DNA of 64,000 bases from Nymphalis io (GCF_905147045.1 NC_065904.1:1922001-1986000), one strand, 5' to 3'. Positions 12,301 to 24,172 are shown, counted from the first letter of the stretch. Numbers and translations: made by a program. The notes: generated from the sequence alone by a model not told the origin.

Positions 12301-13535
12301 TGGAATATACGAAATCTTTGCGCTGGCTATCTAAGTAACACCATAATTTTTTTTCTTTCGCGAGAATTTCAATTTTTGCCGTGACTTTAAAGTAATTGAT
12401 TCAAATTAATCGTTTTATAATTCCAGTGAGGCAACAGCGTCTTTTTATTGCCTTTCAATCGATTCAAAACTTCGCATTAGTAGCAACTAATAGTTTTTAT
12501 TAAAACAGACAAATTGAATTACTTCTAAATATTTTTTGAAATATAGTTTAATATTTTACACAACTCGAGATGATTTATTTTACACAAAGTATATAAACAA
12601 AAATAGTCTGTTCAAAGGTGGCGCTGCTAATAAAAGTTAATTGGAATTAAGTTTTACTTATTGCATAAAATAATTAAATTTGATTCAGAATAATGAAATT
12701 AATTCTAAAGGGTTTTATTTTGAATATTGTCAAAGTAATTTAAACCCTTTAACAATAAATTAAACATCAAAAATGTCTTTAAAAGTTTCATACAATCACA
12801 ACAGAGTCTACTATAAATTAAATATTGTTATAATTTCTTGATAAATAATGGTCTTTAATTATTTTTTTTACGCTGAGCATATGATTATACTATCATTTCT
12901 CTGTAATGCACGTAAATAGTAAGCACTCGAATCATGTGTATATTGAATTTATATAATGTATGTATACTTGAACTAATTTACATGATTTATTAGCTTATTT
13001 TTCAAGGTTGCATTATTTACACTTGCTACAATTTTAGTTTCTCGACTTTCCTCCATAAAGTTGCGATGAAGACACGATATAAGTCCCGTGTAAATTAAAA
13101 CAAAAAAAAGTGCGGTTGGGGAAGAAGAGATCCGGGGAGGGACAAAGTCCTTTGCGCTATTTTTTCGTTTATAGATTTTGTTTTAGAAATATTTGTGCAA
13201 CTCAAGTCCAAGTTTCCCGCTGTGGCCTTCGCCTTTTATTTCCATATATGAGACGGGGCCAATGTGTCCACGCATGTTGGGTCCCACAGTGTGGACTGCC
13301 CCAGTCCTTGAAACTGGTTCCTTGATGACTGGGGACTACCAGGTACTTTTGCATCATCACGACATAAATTACATATACAATACAAATTCTCTATCAAAAA
13401 TCAGAATTATTTCATTAGTAATTAATTTCCATAGAGCTCTCTGAAGGATTTTTATACAAACATTCATCTTCTTTATCACTTACCTTGGGGTTAAATTTTC
13501 AAAAATCATTTTTAGTGTTAGCCTAGCTAGTTTTA
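12301..13535. other. AT-rich sequence, one GC-richer patch
   Basis: No gene recognised. Bases 13110-13335 are richer in G and C and contain overlapping 71- and 83-codon plus-strand frames with no similarity I recognise. Probably a decayed repeat. Confidence 0.45.
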
Positions 13536-13539
13536 AAGG

Positions 13540-13625
13540 CATATGCAAATTTTCATGGTACTAGACCCAGTAGTTGGAGCTGTGCATTGATATGTCAATC
13601 AGTCAATTATTCTTTTACATACATA
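13540..13625 (+). repeat. Fragment of widespread lepidopteran repeat
   Basis: TTTTCATGGTACTAGACCCA, AGTTGGAGCTGTGCATTGAT and GTCAATCAGTCAATTATTCT resemble a repeat common in moth and butterfly genomes. Class uncertain. Confidence 0.35.
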
Positions 13626-14336
13626 GATAATAACTTTGATCAAAATTATTCAATTTGCTTTGTATTGTGAAATAATTGCCTTTACAATTTGGTTACGGTA
13701 AAGAACTAGTGTACATTTTTTCATGGTACAGAGATTCAATTAAGCAGTCGGTTTGTTTTGATATGAATTAACTTTTTTTAAATATTAAAAATTCCTATTT
13801 AGTAAATCAGATATTATCTGCAATTAATTTTGACTTTCTTAGTTTTATTTTCCATTATTATGTTGAATAGAAATTTTAGTTTAAGATGTTTCCAAAGGTT
13901 TCCACGGGCTATATTTACAGGTACTCTTTGATTATCATAATCAGAAGACATTCACACACTATAAATATACAAAGTTCTAGAGGACTTTATAATTAAAATA
14001 GTTGATTGTATATATAGCAACTGTCACAGAAAATGTTCATAGCGTGATTCAGACATGCCACATATCAAGTGTCAAATCGGTTTTACATATTTTTAGAAGT
14101 TGATTGAATAAATAATCTTGTCTTTTTATTTCGTATATTAAATCAATGATGATAGAAAGAGAGAGATGATTGCTTAACTAAATAGCCGCTAAACAATGTT
14201 TATATGTAAGGCAGCTAACAGTGTTTTACTGTATTATCTTCGATTTATATATCTAATATCTAGTATAACAACATAATTCTCATATCTTACAACAATATAA
14301 GCAGTCATTAATATTCCTTAACTAATGGCATAACCT

Positions 14337-14660
14337 TACTGTACTATTTTACGAGACACAAGATGGCTATCATTTGGTTTATAAGTGCTTTTTCTGTTTG
14401 TAGTTCATCTACTGCTTGGCAATGTAAGAAATCAAATTAGTTCTCGTTAACATTGGTAATTCAAATCAAATCAAATTCGGCACCTTGAAATTAGACTCGT
14501 AACGCCCAAAGAAGTTTTACTTAAAACTTTTTTTTTTATTATATGATATTAAAATAACCAAGAAAACATTTTTAAAACGCGAATAGTTGAGTTATATTAT
14601 GAAAAATGTCGTCATGATATGTATTCGAAATTTGAATTCAAACGTGCTTAGAATACATTC
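14337..14660 (+). repeat. Unclassified dispersed repeat, copy 2
   Basis: Second copy of the 8732-9017 sequence in the same orientation, 5.6 kb away. It carries an extra stretch of about 38 bp near 14437-14475 containing CAAATCAAATCAAATT. Both ends of similarity are abrupt and no terminal inverted repeat is seen. Confidence 0.75.
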
Positions 14661-16229
14661 CTATGATAACAATATAATTCTCATAACATAATTTAAAAAA
14701 TGCAATATGCTTTATAAAAATTGTATGCAAAAACATAATAAATCGATAGAAATAAAATTATGCTGTTGATCGTTGATCAAAATCATATAATATAAAGAAA
14801 CCAATTGTAAAGCAATTTAAATTGTTTTATATCACTACTTTTTTTTATTGTATAAATGCAATTGCGCCTGTTAATATGTAGCTCCTCAAAGCTAAACTAT
14901 GTTCAACGAATTCAATTAATCTATTAAGATTATGTAATACTTAGAATAATTTATATTTATTTAAATCGAAGGCGAACCGATAATATGTAAACATATACCG
15001 GTTGTATCAAAATCAAACTTAAGTGTTAACTTTAATGGCAATAGTCGATAATTAAATTAAAGAATAGTAAAACGGATAAACAGTGTTTAGAAACGATCAC
15101 GTTTCGATTCGATTGCGATAAAGTGACAATTTCTTAGTAAAATAGACCCTCAGCTGTTAGCATACGTCAAACTAAATGTAAAAAATAATTGTTGATTGTA
15201 TAATGAGTATATAACGCGTAATGGTTAAGATTTTATATACTAGTAAACGAGACCGCATATTAGCATGTGGCTTAATGACTCATCTTGTATTCATCCAACA
15301 AAACCGAGAGCACGTTTGTATTAAATTTTGGCAAAAATCGATCTCCAATTTTAACACCTACATTCAATACACGAACTTACTTTAATAAACATAATTAGTT
15401 ATACCACTGTATTTTATTAATTAATTAGTGCTGTATTCTACAGAGGCCAAGTATCTAATTAAAAACTCATAAGCAGTAGTCCAAATATGTATATAATTAT
15501 CTTTATAAAATACACAGTGCGTAAACGTGAATTGCGAATTAAGATTTCACGCTCTCTTGATAAATTATATAACATTTTTATCATATATGGCTTACCTGTT
15601 TAGATAAAGCTAAAACCGTACAATACTATATTCTATTTATGTGTCTATCATGTTTCGTAATGATTTATTATGAATAATATTTATTGAAGTACGTTTACAT
15701 TTATTTATTCTATATATGGGAAACAAGCGATATTAAATTACATAATAGAAATAATAACAAGATAAAAAGTAAACCAATCAAGTTTACACACAAGATGCGT
15801 ACAGAAAGGAAACAGAGAAATTAAAAAATAATAATGAATTAAATAGGTATTAGAAACTAAGAAAACACATTAAATACTAATAACCAGAACTGAATAATTA
15901 ATTTTTTTAATAGCTTAATATAAGTAAAGTATAGCTGTAAATGAGCACATTTGCCTAAGACATACCTTAGTTTGAACAGATTTCAAACGTTTGACGATTT
16001 TCGCAATATTGTTTAATAACGGAAGATTTTAATTATAGTTAATGTTTCGATAATAAAACTTCTAATTCATACTGTCATAGAATATATTAATATTTACAAA
16101 TAGAAATGCGATAAAATGTTAAGGAAACTTCAGACGAACCGACACCTCTTTACAATGTAATTTTATTTGTAATTTGATCCTTTTAAATGTCAAGAAATAA
16201 CAGCTTATAAAATACTAACTTAATAAAGT
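14661..16229. other. AT-rich sequence, no feature seen
   Basis: No gene or repeat is recognised. Confidence 0.5.
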
Positions 16230-16241
16230 GTAAAGCCTTCA

Positions 16242-16593
16242 GTAACTGTAGCACCCTGTTAATGTCTCACTGCTGGGCTGGGCTGAGCCTCCTCTCCCTT
16301 TTGAGGAGAAGGTTTTTGGAGCTTATTCCACCACACTGCTCCAATGCGGGTTGTTAGAATACACATGTGGCATAATTTCAATCAAAGACACATGCAAGTT
16401 TCCTCACGATGTTTTCCTTCACCGTCAAGCACGAGATGAATTATAATCACAAATGGTCGAGATGGCCTAGTGGTTAAAACGCGTGAATCTTAACCGACGA
16501 TCGTGGGTCATCACGTGGGTCATCATGGTGGATCAAACCCGGGCAAGCACCACTGAGTTTTCTTGTGCTTAATTTGTGATTATAATTCATCTC
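16242..16593 (-). mobile_element. Metulj-like SINE with 5' inversion and TSD
   Basis: Bases 16242-16453 are the body and 3' end on the minus strand (CCTGTTAATG, TGAGGAGAAGG, GAATTATAATCACAAAT). Bases 16455-16593 are the tRNA-like head and upper body on the plus strand (GAGATGGCCTAGTGG, CAAACCCGGGCAAGCACCAC). The junction repeats about 23 bp in inverted orientation. The whole is flanked by identical 12-bp direct repeats GTAAAGCCTTCA at 16230-16241 and 16594-16605, so it arrived as one insertion with its 5' part inverted. Confidence 0.9.
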
Positions 16594-16605
16594 GTAAAGC
16601 CTTCA

Positions 16606-17380
16606 AAATTAGAATTTTTTTTGGGTTTTTTTTTCCTGACAATAGATACGCTATGCACATCAGAGCTTTAATATACCGTTCGGTATTGAAGTATTTCTTA
16701 TTATACATAAGAGATCGTAAAGGTGTTGCAAAATAAGTAATTTTAACATGCTGTTGCGAACTGTCTGCCGTCAGTTAATAATAATTTATGATGCGTATAA
16801 TTTAAATTAACCTAAAGTATCATAGGGCGAATTTTTACATTTTGAATTATAAGGTTTTTTATTTAAAAAGCTGCTACTCATCAGTGGTAGCGGTATAAGA
16901 GCTGTACTAGTCTGCAATCGAAAGAACATGCTTATGTTGTTGTATGTGTGTATGTGGCACAACACAAAACCTCTGTAGAAAGTCGCAAAAAAATCCCTGG
17001 CTAGTTTTAATGTCCCACAATACGGCCCGGCAAAGATTTGGGAGGATCTAAGATATTATGTACATGAGATGGTATCCCATTCTGGAATGTTCACATAGCC
17101 TTCCTAAGAAAGGACACTATAACTCTGAAGTAAGGCTAAGGCTAATTCTTATGAATTTTAGGGGGTGACCAGCCGCTTTCAGCCCATTATAGAAATATCC
17201 AGTGTTATCAGCCAAGGTCGTACCTCTTTCAACTCTCCTCTTTCAATTCAACTACCTCATAGATCGGTAGATCGGTAGATCGGATAGATCTCTCAAAGAA
17301 ACGTATTGCCTATATTAAACTCGTTTTTATTTGGGATGGGGGTTTATATACGTCAAGGGATGGTTATGAAAACGTAGCCT
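16606..17380. other. Sequence with a small tandem repeat only
   Basis: Bases 17258-17290 hold three to four copies of GATCGGTA. The block around 16990-17220 is somewhat GC-richer but unrecognised. Confidence 0.45.
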
Positions 17381-17384
17381 ATTC

Positions 17385-17500
17385 ATACTTGAGGTTCAAA
17401 CTTGATTCATACCAATTTTCATCAAAATCGGTTCATCGGTTTAGCCGTGAAAGTTTAACAGACAGAGTTACTTTCGCATTTATAATATTAGTAAAGATCA
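17385..17500 (+). repeat. Repeat of the 'ATCAAAATCGGTTCA' type
   Basis: AGGTTCAAACTTGATTCATA, TTTTCATCAAAATCGGTTCA, GTTTAGCCGTGAAAGTTTAA and TTTATAATATTAGTA form one end of a repeat very widespread in insects. Related ends occur at 58800, 61105 and 63930. Class uncertain. Confidence 0.55.
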
Positions 17501-17825
17501 CCTTAAAGCTGTGGTTATTCCAAATGTTGGGTAAGATGAAAAAATTAACATATTATTTAAATTATCGTCATCAAACCTTAATTCCTGGTCGACTGTACAC
17601 AAGCTCAGCCTCCTTATAATCTAATATTCGGTGTAGAGGTCTATTATAAGAGAAATTTATTAATTCGTGACCGCATATCTAATAAATATATCAAGGATTT
17701 CATACAGATAAAATATAAAATTAATAGCTTTTGGTAATTATAATTGTAATATATTATAAGACATATATCTGATAAAGATGTCCTAATTGTTCAAATCAAG
17801 TGGTTAGTTTATGTTCATAATATAC

Positions 17826-18006
17826 CTCGTGCTTACGGAAAACATCGTGAGGAAACTTACAGTCGGCTTTGAACGAACCTATGTGTCGGATGAAAATCTT
17901 TCAATTATGTAACCACTATGCACCAACTCCCGTTGGAGCAGCGTGGTGGAATAAGCTCCAAAGCTTCTCCTCAAAAGGTCTTAGCCCAGTTTGTTGGACA
18001 GTTAGA
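17826..18006 (+). mobile_element. Metulj-like SINE, 5' truncated
   Basis: Starts within the body (CTCGTGCTTACGGAAAACAT) and runs to TTAGCCCAGTTTGTTGGACA. Divergent from the young copies and lacks the head. Confidence 0.7.
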
Positions 18007-18232
18007 CTATTACTTTAAAAAAATTAAATTAATTTTATTTTATACAATTCTATGCAACAGATACTTGTCATTAACATACAAAAGAGAAAATTGTTGAGCT
18101 CGGCCAGCTGAGACGTTTCCTTGTCTCTAAACACACGAGCTCTGTGCACATATTATAGACGCGAAAGAGAGAAAGGGTTCGCAAATCATTTTAAGTATCA
18201 ACGAAAACTTTTAGCTTTAGTACTACCAGAAA

Positions 18233-18550
18233 ATAATGATGATAATGATGATGTCTTCCTGACCGATTTCAGCCACGGAGCCCAAACTCAAGTCTAACAA
18301 CTACGCAGGATATTAGAATGCAAGTGTGTGCGCAAGACATGGGCACTGTCCGTTCCCTCAATCTCATAATATGATAGGACGACAAATTCGAAACGAGTAG
18401 AAAGTGGGCACATGTAGAAATTACGGTTTTACATGCTCTCCGAAGCACGGGCTGCTATTGAGAATTTCTCGACGGAATGATTCACTAATAGTTTTACTGG
18501 CCCGACCTGGGATTCGAAGCTGATGTATATCCAACCACTAGATAAACAAG
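18233..18550 (-). mobile_element. tRNA-like SINE, family F
   Basis: Minus-strand copy of the family seen at 56135. It begins with a TGA/ATG-rich 3' tail, then GTCTTCCTGACCGATTTCAG, a TGTGTGCGCAAGACATGGGC segment, and a tRNA-like head with CCTGGGATTCGAA (B-box complement) ending near AACCACTAGATAAAC. Confidence 0.7.
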
Positions 18551-18737
18551 GCAATCAATAATAATGTACCAATAATATATACAACTCATATAAAATCAGA
18601 AAATATATTTATTAACGATGTTTCAAGTCAAAGGGCAATTTAAAAAAGTAATTGTAAACAAGGTTATGACATTTAAGTTGAGATGGACGCTGATCTAGTT
18701 ATAATAAAACCAGTCCAAATCACGAGCGGAGCGGATA

Positions 18738-18962
18738 TCTTTTTTATGTAATAAGTGGCGGACGGACAAACGGGCCACTTTATGGTAAGTGGTCATCACT
18801 AACCATAAACATTGGCATTGTAATAAATATTAACCATTCCTTAAATTGTCAATGTGCCCCCTGAACTTGGGAATATACCCTACGAAATGAACACAATACT
18901 AAGTATAGCTGTTTGTCGGTAGAATATCTGATACCTATCCAGACGGGCTTGCACGAATGTAC
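18738..18962 (-). mobile_element. Family B retroposon, older copy
   Basis: Near full length on the minus strand: TTTTTTATGTAATAAGTGGC (decayed tail), ATGGTAAGTGGTCATCAC, CAATGTGCCCCCTGAAC, GACGGGCTTGCACGAA. Many substitutions and a deletion near the 5' end. Confidence 0.75.
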
Positions 18963-19615
18963 TAAAATCTTCGCTGCATCTTGTGATACAGTTTTATGTT
19001 TTACTAGTACTATAGTACCTTTTTCGGGTAGACATTACAAAAAAGCCTCCTCATTTATTAGTATAAATATGTATTTATATAACAAACACGCTTAAACTTA
19101 TGCACTAACTGATTAAAAAAAATGTTTATAATAAAAAGAGTATCCAAAATCAATTATTATCAACCTTGGCTTATAATTTCATATATATTTTATTAAAAAA
19201 GACAAGACAAGACAAAGCCTTAACAATAAAACGAAAACGCTTGATTAAATGCAATAATAGAATAATAATATAAAAATATGAATGTCGTCGTTAATATTTT
19301 AAATAAAAACTTACAACAAATATTAATTAATCCAATAAAGCTTAATACAGATTAAAAAATAATTAAATTCCTTGTTGTAACCGACTCGAATAATGGAAGA
19401 TTAAAAAGCTTCAAGCGATATTGAACGCAATATATTCAAAAACGACTTAAGAACATGTAGAAGTGACATCGATTTTTATTTTAAATGGACACGCGATTTT
19501 ATTTTGGTCTTTATTTATCTTGTCTTATTAATTAGGAATCGATAATTTTTAGTTGTCGTTAAGTACATTAAATATCTAATAAATTGAAAAAATATATATA
19601 TTATTTTTTTCTCGC
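18963..19615. other. AT-rich sequence, no feature seen
   Basis: GACAA short tandem at about 19200-19216; otherwise nothing. Confidence 0.5.
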
Positions 19616-19617
19616 TG

Positions 19618-19732
19618 GTAAACGCTGGCTCCACGTGAAGCAGAGGGATATACCCACTGACACCAAGTGCGCCAGAGTACCCCCTTAAAATAACTGGTAC
19701 CTTCTGTGTTCTTGATGGGTGCTACGAGATTA
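19618..19732 (+). repeat. Family D repeat, divergent copy
   Basis: AAGTGCGCCAGAGTACCCCC, AACTGGTACCTTCTGTGTTC and GGGTGCTACGAGATTACC align with the better-preserved family D copies at 37325 (plus) and 29885 (minus). Confidence 0.5.
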
Positions 19733-20205
19733 CCATTTTGTCATTCATTATTATGATTAAATTTTTTGAAATCACTTTAAGATATTTTAAGAAAGTTCAC
19801 TATGAGATGAAATATTTTATTAAATGTATTTTTCACAATACATTTAATGATTACATTATTCCGGTTTCTATTCATATGTAATTGCCAATTCTAATAAATC
19901 ACAACTCACTGATCTTAGAGCCGGTACGTTTGTGGTACGACTTTATGAGCGACAGTAATTATTTTACAATTACCGTCCCATCTGAAGCGATTTAAATAAA
20001 AAGGTCAACCACATTCAAAAGGATCGTCAATGCTTTGACGGCGGCGAAGGCGACAGAGAACGCGGAACCTGTGATTAGGTTAAAAGTCCATACAAGCCAA
20101 GCTATGGAACGCTCATTACTACACAAGCTATCATGTTACTTTTCAAACTCCATTTGAAATGTAGGGTTATGTGTTCATAGCTAAACTAATTATTCATCCG
20201 TAATT
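19733..20205. other. Sequence with no feature seen
   Basis: No gene; a small GGCGGCGAAGGCGACAG patch occurs near 20040. Confidence 0.45.
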
Positions 20206-20207
20206 TT

Positions 20208-20290
20208 CCGTAACAGCCTGTGAATGTCCCACTGCTGGGCTAAAGGCCTCCTCTCCTCTTTTTGAGGAGAAGGTTTTTTGAAACTTTGCG
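20208..20290 (-). mobile_element. Metulj-like SINE, 3' end only
   Basis: GTAACAGCCTGTGAATGTCC, then CTCCTCTTTTTGAGGAGAAG; the rest of the element is absent. Confidence 0.8.
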
Positions 20291-20492
20291 CAGAGGCAAT
20301 ATCGTAACCAATGAGGTTAATCCGAGGTGCGATTATTGCTAGTTGAATTATTCATATTATAACACAAATTGTATAATATTTAAAGAACGGGTGCGATGTG
20401 TGCAACGATTTTTATGCAACGTTTGTAACGTGTAAAATGAGTAATACAACAAGAAGTTTGAATGCTATTTCCGTGACACAATATATAAATTA

Positions 20493-20632
20493 ATAGCCAG
20501 TGAATGCCCCACTGTCGGGCTAAGGCCTCCTAACTTTAAGAAGAAGGTTTGGAGCTTTTTCCATCACGCAGCTCCAACGCGGGTTGGTGGATACACATGT
20601 GGCAGACTTCAATAAAATTATACACATTCAAG
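20493..20632 (-). mobile_element. Metulj-like SINE, 5' truncated
   Basis: TAGCCAGTGAATGCCCCACT to CTCCAACGCGGGTTGGTGGA and ACACATTCAAG. The tRNA head is missing. Confidence 0.75.
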
Positions 20633-20814
20633 TAAGAATATATATCTATGATTTAATTTACATAAATAGACAGTAGAGGTTTGAGGAACAATAAATAAAA
20701 ATATGGAGGAGGTATTGTGTAAGAAAGGAGTAACAGGAACATACACCGTACAAATAAATGTACCGTTACAAATAAATACAATCGAACTTTGTCCAGGTTC
20801 AACCATCCATCAAC

Positions 20815-20920
20815 CAAGCTTTCTAACCGGAATATAACAATACTAATTATTATTATTGTTTGGCGATAGAATATGTGAAGATTGGGATGCACGACGCCCT
20901 TCCACCAAGTACCATACTAA
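20815..20920 (-). mobile_element. Family B retroposon, 5' half
   Basis: CCGGAATATAACAATACTAA, TTTGGCGATAGAATATGTGA and GCCCTTCCACCAAGTA on the minus strand. Confidence 0.65.
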
Positions 20921-21160
20921 AATAAATTTAAAAACAAGCTGCAGAATATATATTTTATAGCATAATATATCTTATATAATATTATATTTCTGCAATTAGT
21001 GTGTTATAATTAATTCATAGATACATTTCAACAAATTGTAAAATTATTATGCAATTACTATGCTTAACATTTTATTTAAACATTATAAATCCAATCAATA
21101 AACCAAGAGTTTAATAGCTAATTATGGTAATTGCAAATCCATAAAAGCTTTTTTATTTTA

Positions 21161-21395
21161 GTAACAGCTTGAGCATTTCCCACTGTTGGACTAAGGCCTC
21201 CTCTCCCTTTAAAGGAGAAGGCGTTGGATTTACCACACTACTCCAATGCAAATTGATATTCAACCGCGACATGCAGGCTTCCTCACGCTGTTTTCCTTTA
21301 CTGCCGAGCAAGAAAGGAATTATAAACACGAGCGAACTTTGAACTCAGAATCTTCGGTAAGTTTCACGTCTTACCACTGTGCCATCACGGCTCGT
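21161..21395 (-). mobile_element. Metulj-like SINE, near full length but old
   Basis: GTAACAGCTTGAGCATTTCC through GGAGAAGGCGTTGGA, ATGCAGGCTTCCTCACG and the decayed tRNA-like head (ACCACTGTGCCATCACGGCT). Confidence 0.8.
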
Positions 21396-22180
21396 ACAGT
21401 GTATCAAAGAAAAATTAATTTATCACCATATTTAAATGAACGCATCACTGACGCTTTTGATTTTGTATAAAAAATTTACAATTAAAAAACTATTTTCCTT
21501 ATATACTATAACAGTTCATTTATAAATAAAAATTATTAATCTGGATTAGTTGACTTTGAAACAAGAACGGTTGCTAATAAGTTAAAACAAAAAAATCGAA
21601 ACGATAAGATTTTTATATTTTATTATATTTTTAATCAAAGTTTTAAATGTCAGATTTAATTTTATTTTATTACTGTGAATATATAATAGATAAATAAGAG
21701 ATTTATAATACTCAATTACAAAAATAACCAATCCCATAGAATCATAATATAAGTATATAAAAATTGATTATGAGAGACCGCCGGTATTAAAAAGTGATCT
21801 CGTATGAACTTCATTGACATTAAACTAGAACTTATAAAAAAGTAATTATATATTATAAAACTCACAATAAATACTAAAATATATACATATAGTATGTAAA
21901 TATAGTATATGACGATTTAAAATATGACCCCCTATAAGCCTACATTAATAACATACTTTAATTTTGATCCTACGGCCCTTTTTTACGTACAAAATATTGT
22001 AATTCATACTATCGCTTTAAATTTTATAACGTTGAGGACCTTACAAAAATGGCAACGAGTGTCTAAATAATAGGAAAGGAGAGAATCCTTCAAATAAATT
22101 ACAGACGCTTGTGCAAAGAAACCAATTATGCTGTCAGGAACAATCATTGTAATAATGGAACAAAGACTTCACTTCGTCTA
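21396..22180. other. AT-rich sequence, no feature seen
   Basis: No gene or repeat is recognised. Confidence 0.5.
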
Positions 22181-22183
22181 GGA

Positions 22184-22872
22184 TAGGGTTGCCAAACGAT
22201 TTATTGTTCTGGGACACATTCTAATATTTGGAACTTTCTGGAACGTTCTCAAATTTTCAAAGCAAGCTTGCGCATCGTCTTGTTTTCAAATGTATATAAT
22301 TAGCATTCAGGAGTGAAACTGATTTTATAAAAACCTCGAATTACTATAAAAATAAAAAACAAAATCATACAAATTGAAGTAAATTACCTACTCGATGACT
22401 CTTAAAAATCTGAATAAGCCATTTGAATACATTATGTCGCTGGCGCGACTTGTTATTTTTTATAATGAAATAATGATCTTTCTCTTTCTTTCTATTTCAT
22501 TATACAAACAAAATGGCGGTAACAACAACTGAACACATTTGACACTACTAATTATGTGTGGGTCTTCCTTCAATGCGTGACTTTAGATATTTTACATTAA
22601 AAAATCCTCCACCGCAAGAACGACCAGTAAACCTGCATGTAGTGGATACAAATTGCCACGTGTGTTCACCAATTCGGGTTGGACCAGAATGGCGGTTAGA
22701 GTTCCAAAATCCTCCTTAAAAAGAAGTCCAATCTAGCAATAGGACATTTAAAGGCACTAACTTTGCCTTCTTACTTAGAAAAAATAGCAACATCCATTAC
22801 CTACCATAGCCATTCTTGGTATCCATGTTCAAATTTCTTGCCCTCGTTTAAAATTCAAGTATGGCAACCCTA
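22184..22872. mobile_element. Non-autonomous DNA transposon with TAGGGTTGCC TIR
   Basis: The left end reads TAGGGTTGCCAA (22184-22195) and the right end TATGGCAACCCTA (about 22860-22872), an inverted pair of about 11 bp, 689 bp apart. AGGGTTGCC-type termini are common in hAT-like elements. No transposase frame lies between the ends. An exact target-site duplication is not evident; CGTCT occurs next to both ends. Could also be a chance inverted pair. Confidence 0.55.
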
Positions 22873-22937
22873 CGCGTCTGTTCTTATCTTTGTAACAATA
22901 TGTAAGAATAATAAACTGTTATTCTGAACTGCAGGGT

Positions 22938-23120
22938 TGTTCTGTGAGAACTCACTTCGTTACTCATCCGTGAAATATTGAAAACCGACTTATGGTGACA
23001 TACTATTCTGATACTTGTACTCCTGAAATGTTATGGTTATTACGGTCAATGTCGCATATCACTTTCTGACATTTCTCGACCATTTTCTGCGGTGAGTTTC
23101 GAGTTTGTTCTTAGACCATA
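22938..23120 (+). mobile_element. MITE, complete copy
   Basis: Begins TTGTTCTGTGAGAACTCACT and ends GTTTCGAGTTTGTTCTTAGA, so the termini form an inverted repeat of roughly 15-20 bp (TTCT-TAAGAAC-like). Internal blocks TTACTCATCCGTGAAATATT, ACGGTCAATGTCGCATATCA and TTTTCTGCGGTGAG are shared with 30508 and 10688. No coding capacity. Confidence 0.75.
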
Positions 23121-23199
23121 CAGAGGACCCTTGATGTTAAGTCTGGTACAGAAAAGTCGAGATGAATGAAATTTATGTAAAATAATAATCTAGTAAAGT

Positions 23200-23412
23200 G
23201 TTTTGCTTTGTGCAAGCCCATCTGGGTGGATGCCACCCATTCATCAGACATTCTACCTCCAACATCAATACTTATTATTGTTGTGTTCCAGTTTGAAGGG
23301 TGAGTGATCCAGTGTAACTACATTCGCATATCTGAGGTCCCAAGGTTGGTAGCGCATTGGCGATATAAGGAATGGTTAATTTAAATTTCTTACAACGCCA
23401 ATTTCTATACAT
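23200..23412 (+). mobile_element. Family B retroposon, 3' truncated
   Basis: TTTGTGCAAGCCCATCTGGG to CCCAAGGTTGGTAGCGCATT and TTCTTACAACGCCAATTTCT on the plus strand; the last third and the A-tail are missing. It belongs to an older subfamily. Confidence 0.8.
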
Positions 23413-23790
23413 TCTTGTTGTATTATCATTTATATGTGCCAATTATGTATTATAAAAATAAAATAGAAAATGGGATATCAAAAATATATATACTTTATTC
23501 AAGTCATTTAAAATCAAATTAAATGTTCAAGTTATATAATTAAATAACGTCATAACACAACAAACAAGTTTCGTTCCTTGCAATTAATTCGTCATTTCAA
23601 ATATAATTTATGTCACGGGTTCGCCTGTGGTTTCTCTTACTTTGTATTTATTTAATCTGATGTTTATATCATTAGTGACAGTTACTTATTACAGCTTTAT
23701 ATATAAAAGGATCCTGGTATATAAATTTTATATGAAATAGGCAGGCAGACTCGCACCTATAAACAAATATATTTACTATCCTTTACATTA
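23413..23790. other. AT-rich sequence, no feature seen
   Basis: Nothing recognised. GTCACGGGTTCGCCTGTGGT near 23612 may belong to an unclassified repeat. Confidence 0.4.
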
Positions 23791-23794
23791 CCAA

Positions 23795-23962
23795 ACCACG
23801 AATCTTGGGAATTAATATGTTAAGTACCTCGTGACTGTAGTTACACTGACTCACTCAACCTTCCAACCGAAATACTATAATACTAAGTATTGCTGTTTGG
23901 CAGTAGAATATGTTAAGAATCGGTGGTACTTATCCAGACGAGATACCCTACCACCAAGTAAA
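23795..23962 (-). mobile_element. Family B retroposon, 5' half
   Basis: ACCACGAATCTTGGGAATTA, TGTAGTTACACTGACTCACT, TTTGGCAGTAGAATATG, CCCTACCACCAAGTA on the minus strand. Confidence 0.75.
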
Positions 23963-24004
23963 TTATTTTCCTATTATTATTTAACAATTGTCTTTTATAT
24001 TTAA

Positions 24005-24076
24005 CCGTGTTTGAACCCACGATAATAAGTTAAGATTTACGCTTTCTAACCACTAGGCCATCTCTGCTTTTTCTCC
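24005..24076 (-). mobile_element. Metulj-like SINE, tRNA-like head only
   Basis: GTTTGAACCCACGATAATAA and CTAACCACTAGGCCATCTCT match the head. The neighbouring 3' fragment at 24107 lies on the wrong side to belong to the same copy. Confidence 0.65.
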
Positions 24077-24106
24077 GCTGCTATATCGACCAAGATTGTT
24101 TATTCT

Positions 24107-24172
24107 AGTAACAGTCTGTTAATGTCCCACTGCTACGCTAAGGCCTCCTCTCCCTTTTGATGAGAATGTTTA
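24107..24172 (-). mobile_element. Metulj-like SINE, 3' end only
   Basis: GTAACAGTCTGTTAATGTCC, then AAGGCCTCCTCTCCCTTTTG. Confidence 0.75.

Noticed and set aside
17258..17290. GATCGGTA units as the start of a CRISPR-like or satellite array
   Set aside because: Only three to four contiguous short units; a simple local tandem repeat.
24005..24172. One Metulj copy split by a small insertion
   Set aside because: The head lies left of the 3' end while both are on the minus strand, which is the wrong order for one copy; they are two fragments.
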